A stretch of 9,229 nt of DNA, taken from the NCBI GenBank assembly GCA_021846725.1, contig JAJZWK010000062.1:1-9229 (forward strand), given 5' to 3'. Shown here one piece after another: positions 1 through 6,357 of the stretch. The position numbers were made by a program, and so were the translations under genes. Below the pieces are notes generated by a model. It ran no database searches. It was not told the DNA's origin and saw only the letters and a program-made list of their open reading frames with translations. The DNA is from Actinomycetes bacterium (GTDB taxonomy: Bacteria; Actinomycetota; Acidimicrobiia; Acidimicrobiales; JAMCPL01). Every line of letters starts with the position of its first letter. Position 1 is the first letter of the stretch.

Positions 1-450
1 GAGGTGGATCCGTACGAAGAGAAATTGGCCGATCTCATCCACCGTAATGCATTTGAGGAAAGAACGATAGTGGCTTCCTTTTTGGACTCAGCGTTGGAGC
101 GCTTTCATGCATATGCCCCAGAGATTTTTACAGCTGCTGGTCCCTCTTTTGTATCTGATTTTGTAAGAGCACTACAGGCTGGGCAGCATCCCGATGTGCA
201 TATTGATCTGAATCAAGTATCATTTCAGGTTCCAACGGGATTTTCAACTCCCACCTTTTCGATTACGATAGTAGATGCCAATTTTATCGAAACTGCTCGC
301 AATTACGGGCTGGCTGTACATGTCTGGACGATAAATGATGCCGCGGAGATGGAGAGACTTATCGACTTGGGGGTGGATGGTATTATTACCGATCGGCCAA
401 CCATTCTTGTAGACATACTCAATAGCAGAGGAATGACCTGGCGGTTGTAG
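1..450 (+). CDS. Glycerophosphodiester phosphodiesterase family protein, C-terminal part (5' end outside window)
   Basis: GDPD enzymes hydrolyse glycerophosphodiesters to glycerol-3-phosphate plus an alcohol, in phospholipid head-group turnover. The visible 149 codons carry the C-terminal half of the TIM-barrel. A stretch beginning ASFLDSALERF and containing APEIF matches the mid-barrel region. The family hallmark follows near the end: VHVWTIND, then LGVDGIITDRP (about residues 105-131 counted from the first GTG). The N-terminal His-Arg and Glu-Asn-Asp metal and catalytic motifs are not present, so they must lie upstream. The frame is open to base 1, and the GTG at position 4 is probably internal, because a full enzyme is about 240-300 residues. 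No signal peptide can be assessed. The gene ends 7 bp from the stop codon of the convergent bL37 gene, with no clear terminator between them. Family assignment is firm; the substrate is unknown. Confidence 0.88.
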   Translation, partial: EVDPYEEKLADLIHRNAFEERTIVASFLDSALERFHAYAPEIFTAAGPSFVSDFVRALQAGQHPDVHIDLNQVSFQVPTGFSTPTFSITIVDANFIETARNYGLAVHVWTINDAAEMERLIDLGVDGIITDRPTILVDILNSRGMTWRL

Positions 451-457
451 TTAAGAG

Positions 458-532
458 CTACGAGTTGGGTCTTTTCCCGTGATTTGCTTTCTTCTTCTTC
501 TTTAACTTACGTTTGGAGGTTTTCTTGGACAT
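458..532 (-). CDS. Large-subunit ribosomal protein bL37 (24 aa)
   Basis: The reverse strand encodes a 24-residue, extremely basic peptide. It starts MSKKTSKRKL, continues with a lysine run, and ends ANHGKRPNS before a TAG stop. The ANHGKRPN tail and the length of about 24 residues match bL37, a small actinobacterial 50S protein first recognised in mycobacterial ribosome structures, where it binds 23S rRNA. This recognition is from memory of the family. An in-frame ATG at 541 would add MTK, but ATG 532 is preferred: it gives the family length and lies 7 nt after a TATAAT box, so the message would be leaderless. No Shine-Dalgarno sequence precedes either start. The gene is convergent with the phosphodiesterase gene and divergent from the DUF4232 gene. 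It is too short for ordinary gene callers and is easily missed. Confidence 0.8.
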   Translation of the reverse strand: MSKKTSKRKLKKKKKANHGKRPNS

Positions 533-539
533 CTTCGTC

Positions 540-568
540 ATTATATCAGCCATTTACCTTATGGTCAA
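540..568 (-). promoter_or_regulatory. Near-consensus promoter for bL37, positioned for a leaderless transcript
   Basis: Reading the minus strand, TTGACC (568-563) is followed after exactly 17 nt by TATAAT (545-540). Another 7 nt (GACGAAG) leads to the ATG at 532. This matches a housekeeping sigma-70/SigA promoter with optimal spacing, and predicts transcription starting at or one base before the A of the start codon. Leaderless transcripts are common in actinobacteria. The -35 element overlaps the first copy of a direct repeat (563-586), so a regulator binding the repeat could affect this promoter. Confidence 0.75.
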
Positions 569-651
569 TAATCCAGGTGTGCAGTACGCTGGGATATTGC
601 AGAGGGTCCAAAGTAGCGCAAGTAAACGGTCAATAATTTAGGCATGCAATA
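563..651. repeat. Pair of 24-bp imperfect direct repeats in the bL37/DUF4232 divergent spacer
   Basis: Positions 563-586 and 628-651 align at 19 of 24 bases. Both begin with the identical 10-mer GGTCAATAAT, followed by two variable bases, AGG, two variable bases, TGCA, one variable base and TA. The copies start 65 bp apart. The first covers the -35 box of the bL37 promoter. The second ends on the first base of the ATG proposed for the DUF4232 gene. They could be binding sites of one regulator, or an old local duplication of a promoter region. No clear -10 box was found for the plus-strand gene, nor for a second minus-strand promoter at the 628 copy. Confidence 0.5.
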
Positions 652-1382
652 TGTATACCGCCTCAGGAAGCTATGATGGGTATGTGAGATTTTCCTCTAT
701 ACAGCGTGACTCTACAGGTAGTATTCTTGGAACCACCATACTAGTAGTACTCGTAGCCATCGTAGCTGCTGGTGCGGCTGTATACTTTGTAACTCCGGCA
801 CGCCACACCAGCCATCCCAAGACCACTCCTACTAAGACCACCTTCAGCAAGACTTACTCCACGCCGACTACTACTTCGACCACTACTACTTCGACCACGC
901 CGAATACAACCGGTACTGGTCATACAACATCCGGTAGTGTAGTAAGCTGTACCGCTTCTCAGCTGGCGCTTTCGCATACGGTACCAAATATTGCTGCTGG
1001 AACTGCAGGTGAGGGGATGAGTCTGAAAAATGTTTCTTCCACTGCATGTACACTCGACGGTTACCCAGATATACAGCTTTACAACAAGTATGGCCAGCCC
1101 ATGCAGACGACCGTTGTAAGAAACGGCGGATATGGCTTTACCTCTCAAGTTCCTACTGTAGTAACTCTCGATCCAGGCAGTTCTGCAGCATTTAATATTG
1201 GGTTCTCTGCCATTCCCAATGGCGCTACAGGTGGTTGTCCGTCGTCGAGCCAGGTAAGTATAGCGCTTCCACAGGGCACTTTTCATTATCCCGCTTACCT
1301 GACCGTTGCCGACTCTATTGCACCATGCAACGGTGGTCAAGTAACCGTTTCGGCCATTTATTCGGGATCACCCCGGTTGTAG
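651..1382 (+). CDS. Membrane-anchored DUF4232 domain protein with Thr/Ser-rich linker
   Basis: A short polar N-terminus (about residues 1-23) precedes one hydrophobic segment (about 24-47), which acts as a signal anchor. A Thr/Ser/Pro-rich spacer follows (about 56-96), then an extracytoplasmic beta-rich domain (about 98-241). The domain reads as DUF4232: an opening SCTASQLAL, a central SLKNVSSTACTLDGYPDIQL, a VTLDPGSSAAFNIGFS strand, and a final Cys. Its four cysteines (100, 133, 196, 226) could form two disulfides outside the membrane. The function of DUF4232 is unknown; in actinobacteria such proteins are usually secreted or lipoproteins. No lipobox is present, so this one is tethered by its transmembrane helix. 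No good Shine-Dalgarno precedes ATG 651; a GTG at 684 would also keep the anchor, so the exact start is uncertain. It is divergent from bL37 and 83 bp upstream of the lipid and sugar cluster. Confidence 0.75.
   Translation: MYTASGSYDGYVRFSSIQRDSTGSILGTTILVVLVAIVAAGAAVYFVTPARHTSHPKTTPTKTTFSKTYSTPTTTSTTTTSTTPNTTGTGHTTSGSVVSCTASQLALSHTVPNIAAGTAGEGMSLKNVSSTACTLDGYPDIQLYNKYGQPMQTTVVRNGGYGFTSQVPTVVTLDPGSSAAFNIGFSAIPNGATGGCPSSSQVSIALPQGTFHYPAYLTVADSIAPCNGGQVTVSAIYSGSPRL
867..896 (+). repeat. Perfect 15-bp tandem duplication in the Thr-rich linker
   Basis: The unit ACTACTACTTCGACC occurs twice back to back (867-881 and 882-896), in frame, and encodes TTTST twice (residues 73-82). The flanks are also similar, with ACGCCGA before the array and after it. 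Exact identity at the DNA level suggests recent slippage, and since the unit is 15 bp the linker length can change without a frameshift. Confidence 0.85.
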
Positions 1383-1465
1383 AATATTTGTGAATTGTAT
1401 GAGTTCATGGCTGTAGAGATGGCTTGCAGTCCTAGAAGTCTGCAGGAAGGTAATATTACATAATT

Positions 1466-2626
1466 ATGGTATCAATACTAGGCGTAGGAATGACCGCATG
1501 TAATAGGCGTGACATGACCATGGAGGAAATGGCCATGCAAGCGGTATCCAGCGCTCTCAGGGATGCTGAACTTGATGCCAGGGATATACACCTTGTGGTC
1601 TTTGGTAATGCGCTGGCAGGCAAGTTATTGGATCAGGGTTGCGTACGTGCGCAATCATACTTGGTAAACGCCGGTCTCGATAGAGCCGGTATGATCAATG
1701 TGGACAATTCATGTGCTAGTGGCTCCTCTGCTCTCCATGTGGCATACAATAGCGTCCAGGCTGATGAGGCCCCTGTACTGGTGGTGGGAGCAGAAAAAAT
1801 GTGGACAGGAGATCGAGATACCACTATTGCTGCCATAGAGGATGCTCTTACCGCAGCAGAAAGGCCAGAGCTTAGAGAGACTGTGGGAAGCCATGCTTCT
1901 GGTAGTGTATTTATGGGGTTCAATGCCCAGTGGGCCAATACCCAGCTTAAAGAACGTGGTACGACTATTGAAGAGATTGCCGCTACTGCCGCCAAGGCGC
2001 ATAATCTGGGTGTAGAAAATCCCACTGCTCAGCATGGTAAGCCCGTCACAGTAGAGGAAGTATTGAAATCCAGAGTAATAGCAGATCCTCTTACCAGGCT
2101 TATGTGTTCATCTTTTACGGACGGTGCGGCTGCGATGGTGCTGGGAAATAGTAACTCATCCGCATATCCTCGTATAGTGACTAATATACTGAGGTCGGGT
2201 ACTGGGCAGTTGGAGTATCACGATAGATTGTCTGACACTATTCAAGAAGTATGGAAGATCTCTGGTATGGAGCATAGTGATATAGATGTATTGGAGTTGC
2301 ACGATGCTACCAGTGCCGAAGAGCTTTATGCACTTGAAGCACTTGGGTATTTTGAACCCGGAGAAGCAGGCAGGGCAGTCTTGGCTGGCGATACTCTACC
2401 GACTGGATCGGCAGTATGTGTCAATCCGAGTGGCGGGCTTGTGGCAAGAGGACATCCTATTGGTGCAACAGGTATCTTTCAGGTCATAGAGTTGGTACAT
2501 CAAGTTACCGGGCGGGCGGGCACCAGGCAGCGGGCAAATGCTCGGTATGGCATGGCGGTGAATACTGGGGGTATAGTATATGGAGATGCCGCTGCTACCA
2601 GTATTACAATTATCGAAAGGCCGTAA
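1466..2626 (+). CDS. SCP-x-type thiolase-like protein (lipid-transfer/thiolase family)
   Basis: The 386-residue protein has the full two-domain thiolase fold and starts with a typical beta-strand, MVSILGVGMT. The nucleophile motif is NSCASGSSAL with Cys83. ELHDATSAEELYALEALG (about 277-294) matches the SCP-x HDCF region, and NPSGGLVARGHPIGATG (320-336) carries the catalytic His330. Family members cleave or form beta-ketoacyl-CoAs, or act on branched and sterol side chains. Oddly, the HDCF Cys is Ala281, and the CxG motif of degradative thiolases is absent: VNTGG (365-369) stands there. The second catalytic Cys is therefore missing from both usual places, leaving a Cys83/His279/His330 set. No fused SCP2 domain is present. 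Translation may use AGGAAGG (1444-1450), 15 nt upstream, which is long; TAATAT at 1451-1456 is an alternative near-leaderless -10 box. fabH follows after 12 bp. The family call is firm; substrate and direction are unknown. Confidence 0.85.
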   Translation: MVSILGVGMTACNRRDMTMEEMAMQAVSSALRDAELDARDIHLVVFGNALAGKLLDQGCVRAQSYLVNAGLDRAGMINVDNSCASGSSALHVAYNSVQADEAPVLVVGAEKMWTGDRDTTIAAIEDALTAAERPELRETVGSHASGSVFMGFNAQWANTQLKERGTTIEEIAATAAKAHNLGVENPTAQHGKPVTVEEVLKSRVIADPLTRLMCSSFTDGAAAMVLGNSNSSAYPRIVTNILRSGTGQLEYHDRLSDTIQEVWKISGMEHSDIDVLELHDATSAEELYALEALGYFEPGEAGRAVLAGDTLPTGSAVCVNPSGGLVARGHPIGATGIFQVIELVHQVTGRAGTRQRANARYGMAVNTGGIVYGDAAATSITIIERP

Positions 2627-2632
2627 TATATA
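2604..2632 (+). promoter_or_regulatory. Possible internal promoter for the FabH gene (leaderless type)
   Basis: TATATA (2627-2632) ends 6 nt before the FabH ATG at 2639, and TTACAA (2604-2609) lies 17 nt upstream of it. The -10 box is good and the -35 box is weak. The last 18 nt before the ATG have no Shine-Dalgarno sequence (AAAGG at 2616-2620 is too far), so leaderless initiation would explain how this start is read. The -35 box lies inside the thiolase gene. Without transcript data this remains a suggestion. Confidence 0.35.
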
Positions 2633-2638
2633 AAAATC

Positions 2639-3592
2639 ATGACATCCTCTGACAATAAGCATTTAGGTGCAGGTGCGGTAACAACAGGTTGGGGTGTGGG
2701 CCTCCCTCCGACGATAGTGACCAATGCCGATTTGGAGGCTCGACTGGATACCAGTGATGAATGGATCACAGAACGTACAGGTATCAAACAACGACATATT
2801 GGAGGTACTACTGCAGAGTTGGCAATTATGGCAGGTAAGGAGGCTTTGGAGTCGGCCGGATTATTACCTGAAGATATAGATATATTACTGCTTGCAACTA
2901 CTACACCAGATGAACGCGTCCCGGGTACCTCAGCTACTGTCCAGAATGCTCTGGGGATTACTGGAGGTGCCTTCGACTTGAATGCAGCTTGTTCGGGTTT
3001 TGTCTATTCACTGGTAGTGGCTCATGGTCTTATAGGCATCGGTGCCAAGCGCATACTTCTCATAGGTTCGGAGACCTTGTCGTCTATTACTAACATGGAT
3101 GAGCGTACATTGGCAGTAGTCATTGGCGATGGTGCAGCAGGGATAGTCTTGGAGGCCACTGAAGGTCCTGGTGAGCTACTTTCATGGGATCTGGGCGCTG
3201 ATGGTTCATTAAAGCATCTTCTCTATTGCGATCATGGTGGATACCTGTTCATGGATGGTAAGGAGGTGTTCAGGCGGGCTGTAAGAATTATTGTGAACTC
3301 AGCGCAAAATGCGTTGAACAAAGTCGGTATCAGAAGTGAGGATATAGATCTCTTCGTTCCCCACCAGGCAAATGCACGAATCGTAGAAGCTGCTCGCGAG
3401 AGACTGGGAATATCTCCGGAGAAAGCCATGGTTACCATAGATCGTTACGGAAATACTTCTTCTTCTTCTATACCGCTTGCTTTGGTGGCCGCCATTCAAG
3501 AGGGAAAATTGAAGAAAGGCGATATTGTACTTCTTTCAGGTTTTGGGGCAGGTATGACATGGGGTAGTGCATTGCTTCGTTTTGGAGGATAG
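2639..3592 (+). CDS. fabH: 3-oxoacyl-ACP synthase III (KAS III, FabH family)
   Basis: KAS III condenses an acyl-CoA primer with malonyl-ACP, the first step of type II fatty acid synthesis in the cytoplasm. The 317-residue length is normal. Visible motifs in order are: TSDEWITERTGI (38-49), NAACSGF with the nucleophile Cys118 (115-121), IGDGAAG (162-168), VPHQAN with His242 (240-245), and GNTSSSSIP with Asn272 (271-279), completing the Cys-His-Asn triad; GFGAGMTWGS closes the protein. The primer-pocket strand reads YLFMDGKEVF, as in typical FabH. ATG 2639 is the only reasonable start; it leaves about 14 extra N-terminal residues before the core. The gene lies 12 bp after an SCP-x-type thiolase and 6 bp before a nucleotidyltransferase, not in a fabD-acpP-fabF cluster. 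It may therefore serve a specialised lipid rather than bulk fatty acid synthesis (inference), or be the sole FabH moved from its usual place. Confidence 0.9.
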   Translation: MTSSDNKHLGAGAVTTGWGVGLPPTIVTNADLEARLDTSDEWITERTGIKQRHIGGTTAELAIMAGKEALESAGLLPEDIDILLLATTTPDERVPGTSATVQNALGITGGAFDLNAACSGFVYSLVVAHGLIGIGAKRILLIGSETLSSITNMDERTLAVVIGDGAAGIVLEATEGPGELLSWDLGADGSLKHLLYCDHGGYLFMDGKEVFRRAVRIIVNSAQNALNKVGIRSEDIDLFVPHQANARIVEAARERLGISPEKAMVTIDRYGNTSSSSIPLALVAAIQEGKLKKGDIVLLSGFGAGMTWGSALLRFGG

Positions 3593-3598
3593 TTACTG

Positions 3599-4465
3599 AT
3601 GCAATTGGTAATGCTTGCAGCAGGCATGGGTACGCGTTTTGGAGGCTGTAAACCCTTGGCTCCGGTAGGCATCAATGGTGATGCTCTGATTGATGTTACG
3701 GCATCTGATGCACGAGCGGCAGGCTTTGACGGTATAACGGTTATTACTGGTCCGAAAACCGGTCCTGCAATTCGTTATCATATATCGCGGTGTTGGCAAG
3801 GAAAAATAGACGTATCTTTTGCACACCAAGAGGTTCCATTGGGGACTGCACATGCAGTGGTATGTGCTGAAAAAGAATTGAGAGGCCGAGGACCTTTTGG
3901 GGTGGTAAACGGAGATGATATATATGGGGTCACTGCTTTAGCCAAACTGAGAGAATATTTGAGTACTTCTAGCACTAATTGCCTAGTGGCTTTTGCCCTG
4001 CGCAATACCATTATCACTGATGCTCCAGTTACAAGGGGGATATGCCTGACTGGCAGTGACGGTACTTTGAAATCGATCACCGAGCGCAAACAGGTCAGTC
4101 GTATAAGTGGGGATGAATATATTTCAAAAGACGGTCTTGAGCCTTCAATTCTCGATCCCGATGCGCCTGTATCTATGAATTTATGGGGATTTCAGCCCGA
4201 AATGCTCGACTATCTGTCGGTGGCGGTAGCAGAGGGGATAGATAGAAATAATGATGCCGAGGAGATTCTTTTACCTGAGGTGGTCGGGGATATGCTTGAT
4301 AGTCCCAGCGTCAGTAAGGATGCTGTCTTTAAAGTGCTTACCAGCAACGATCGTTGTATAGGGGTTACTCATGCGACTGACCTAAGTGTAGTTACCAGCA
4401 TACTACAATCTATGATAGGAGTAGGGGAGAGACCTGAATCATTGTGGTCCAACCACGTAGTATAG
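3599..4465 (+). CDS. Sugar-1-phosphate nucleotidyltransferase-like protein
   Basis: The N-terminus LAAGMGTRFGGCKPLAPVG (6-24) is the nucleotide-binding signature of the NTP-transferase (GT-A-like) fold, with the conserved Gly-rich loop, Arg13 and Lys18. It closely resembles the less-studied LAAGMGSRYGGLKQ group. LGTAHAV (81-87) and NGDDIYG (104-110, metal-binding Asp) are further family motifs, followed by a sugar-site MNLWGF (193-198) and EILLPEV (222-228). Such enzymes join a sugar-1-phosphate to an NTP, giving NDP-sugar and pyrophosphate. No left-handed beta-helix or other C-terminal domain is present at 288 residues. Translation can use GGAGG (3584-3588), which lies inside the end of fabH, 10 nt before the ATG. 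The neighbouring GH20 gene suggests an N-acetylhexosamine substrate (inference), but no hexosamine kinase is in the window. The nucleotide and sugar are not established. Confidence 0.78.
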   Translation: MQLVMLAAGMGTRFGGCKPLAPVGINGDALIDVTASDARAAGFDGITVITGPKTGPAIRYHISRCWQGKIDVSFAHQEVPLGTAHAVVCAEKELRGRGPFGVVNGDDIYGVTALAKLREYLSTSSTNCLVAFALRNTIITDAPVTRGICLTGSDGTLKSITERKQVSRISGDEYISKDGLEPSILDPDAPVSMNLWGFQPEMLDYLSVAVAEGIDRNNDAEEILLPEVVGDMLDSPSVSKDAVFKVLTSNDRCIGVTHATDLSVVTSILQSMIGVGERPESLWSNHVV

Positions 4466-4522
4466 CTGACGGTAAATGCACAAGAAGAGTTGAGACAGTA
4501 TAACCGATGATAGGGTGGTCGT

Positions 4523-6349
4523 ATGACTGCAATTGACTTAGTACCCTATCCCCGTAGTATTCAGGTCGATCCGTCCGGTAAGCAGGTCAGAGCGATAGTA
4601 AATAATATCGTTATGGATGATTCACTGCCCTCTCAAGGTTACAGGATAATTGCCGAAGATACAGGTGTTACTCTGATGGCTGCTGATGAGGATGGACTTA
4701 GGTATGCGGAAGTTACTCTGGAACAACTGGTACGTTTATCAGAACTGTCGCACTCCAGAGAGAGCAAAACAGGCAGTAATTACGATAGCCGTATTCCTGC
4801 CTGCCGTATAACAGATTGGCCCGACTTTCTGGTCAGAAGTGTCATGCTGGATATATCGCGTACAAAGATTCCTACCCTTGAAAGTATGGATCATATCATT
4901 GAGTTACTCGCCAGGCTCAAGTTTAATCAGTTGCATCTGTATATGGAGCATACCTTTGCCTATACCGGACATGATGAGGTATGGAAGTACGCTGACCCTT
5001 ATACTGCTGGAGACGTAGAGCATATTAAAGCTACATGTCGTCAGTATGGTATAGATTTGGTTCCGCATCAAAATACCCTCGGTCATATGGAGCGCTGGCT
5101 TGTACACGAGCGCTACAGGCAACTGGCTATTAAGCCAGATGGATTTTACTGGTTGTTTGGTATAGAACGAAAACCTACGACGATTGATCCAGATAAATCG
5201 GAGTCGTTTTTACTCGTCTCTCAGCTTCTTCAGCAGCTTATTCCACTTTTCGACAGTCCCTATGTCCATGTCGGTATGGATGAACCCTGGGAGCTTTCAG
5301 GAGAGCGTTCTTACCAGTGGGTGGAGTGGCTTAAACGGTTGAAAGGGATTGATCAATTAAAGGATCGTCATGTTATGGTCTGGGGTGACTATTTGAATTC
5401 GCATCCCAAACTGATAGATGAATTACCCGATGACATAACTGTGTGTGAATGGGGCTATGACAGCGGTCACCCATTTGGCTCCCATTTGGAGCCACTCTCA
5501 TCACGTGGAATTACTACCTATACCTGTTGTGGCACTTCGAGCTGGCTATCTTTAACCAGTAGAGTGAACAATGCCTTAAGTAATATCAGTCAGGCCGTTC
5601 AGGCAGGCATTGATTATGGTTCGAAAGGATTGATGATCTGTGATTGGGGGGATATGGGTCACCACCAGCAACTCCCTTTCATGTTTCCCAGCCTGGTTGC
5701 GGCGGCGGCGCTATCATGGTCGTACGATGACAATAGATCAATAGATCTCTCACATTTGGGGAGGTTGACAGGTGTACACATGTTCAGCTCTCCATGTCCG
5801 GAAATGGGAGAGGCACTGGTTTCTCTCGGCCAGGTGCATGATATGGTTGTTCCCAAGCCACCCAATATGTCTGCATTGGTGTTACATTTATTGTTACCAC
5901 AGTTTCCGGTTGGTTCTGGTCTTACTACCGGCCTTACTATTGAAGATTTGGAAAGGGTGGCTGCATCTGTGGATGAAAGTGTCGCTTTATGTAATTTATC
6001 TGATTGTGCTGTAAAAGATAGTGCTGTAAAAAATAATCGCATTAAGAGTGATATGTGGAGTATGGGTTATGTAGTAGACGAGATACTGGCCGGAGCAGAG
6101 TGGTTAAAGTTTGCTATTAAAGATGCTGGTTTCAGATTGGAGCATGACGGTAGCCTTTCGTCTGTTTCGAGCGTAAAGCGTAATGAACTTATTTCAGATT
6201 TGGCTCAGATACAGGATATGCATAGGCTGCTTTGGCTCAGGCGTAATCGTAATGGTGGGCTGGATGAAAGTGGTAAATGGCTTGAGCATTTAGCTTATTG
6301 TTATCGTAGTGGAAGCACAGATCCGAAATGGTTTGGACCACTTGGGTAA
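4523..6349 (+). CDS. Cytoplasmic glycoside hydrolase family 20-like protein (beta-N-acetylhexosaminidase)
   Basis: GH20 enzymes release terminal beta-linked GlcNAc or GalNAc by substrate-assisted catalysis. LVPYPRSIQ opens a zincin-like N-terminal domain (about 1-95). The catalytic barrel begins at VRSVMLDISRTKIPT (104-118), continues with LKFNQLHLYMEHTF (132-145), and carries the Asp-Glu pair in HVGMDEPWEL (249-258; Asp253, Glu254). Aromatic pocket candidates are Trp287 (VMVWGDYL), Trp310 (CEWGYDSG) and Trp375 (ICDWGDMG). About 475-605 is a helical C-terminal region ending in WLRRNRNGGLDES. There is no signal peptide, so it probably acts on imported or internal glycosides. The usual HxGGDE motif reads HVGMDE, as I recall for a subgroup of intracellular GH20-like proteins. 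GGGTGG (4513-4518) precedes the ATG by 4 nt. It lies 57 bp after the nucleotidyltransferase gene, consistent with hexosamine salvage. Hydrolase family is clear; specificity is inferred. Confidence 0.82.
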   Translation: MTAIDLVPYPRSIQVDPSGKQVRAIVNNIVMDDSLPSQGYRIIAEDTGVTLMAADEDGLRYAEVTLEQLVRLSELSHSRESKTGSNYDSRIPACRITDWPDFLVRSVMLDISRTKIPTLESMDHIIELLARLKFNQLHLYMEHTFAYTGHDEVWKYADPYTAGDVEHIKATCRQYGIDLVPHQNTLGHMERWLVHERYRQLAIKPDGFYWLFGIERKPTTIDPDKSESFLLVSQLLQQLIPLFDSPYVHVGMDEPWELSGERSYQWVEWLKRLKGIDQLKDRHVMVWGDYLNSHPKLIDELPDDITVCEWGYDSGHPFGSHLEPLSSRGITTYTCCGTSSWLSLTSRVNNALSNISQAVQAGIDYGSKGLMICDWGDMGHHQQLPFMFPSLVAAAALSWSYDDNRSIDLSHLGRLTGVHMFSSPCPEMGEALVSLGQVHDMVVPKPPNMSALVLHLLLPQFPVGSGLTTGLTIEDLERVAASVDESVALCNLSDCAVKDSAVKNNRIKSDMWSMGYVVDEILAGAEWLKFAIKDAGFRLEHDGSLSSVSSVKRNELISDLAQIQDMHRLLWLRRNRNGGLDESGKWLEHLAYCYRSGSTDPKWFGPLG

Positions 6350-6357
6350 GTCATGAG

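Noticed and set aside
4..6. GTG as a true start of the phosphodiesterase gene
   Set aside because: The remaining protein would lack the catalytic His, Arg and Glu motifs, and the frame stays open to the window edge.
532..541. ATG 541 as the bL37 start (27 aa)
   Set aside because: The TATAAT box overlaps this ATG, so the predicted transcript begins downstream of it.
741..1340. Long open frame (199 codons) on the minus strand across the DUF4232 gene
   Set aside because: Its translation has no domain-like pattern and is rich in Cys, Arg and Ser from the antisense of Thr/Ser codons; the plus-strand protein has clear architecture.
1425..1444. TGCAG/CTGCA inverted repeat before the thiolase gene
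   Set aside because: Five base pairs around ten bases is expected by chance, and no promoter or terminator elements are aligned with it.
1633..2035. Two overlapping minus-strand open frames inside the thiolase gene
   Set aside because: They are antisense to strongly conserved thiolase motifs and have no recognisable product or start signal.
5659..6042. Minus-strand open frame of 127 codons inside the GH20 gene
   Set aside because: It is antisense to the end of the catalytic barrel and the start of the C-terminal region, with no family resemblance.
6328..6357. Upstream ATG for the zinc exporter overlapping the GH20 gene by 22 bp
   Set aside because: The ten extra residues (MVWTTWVSHE) are unlike CDF N-termini, while ATG 6358 gives a typical start.
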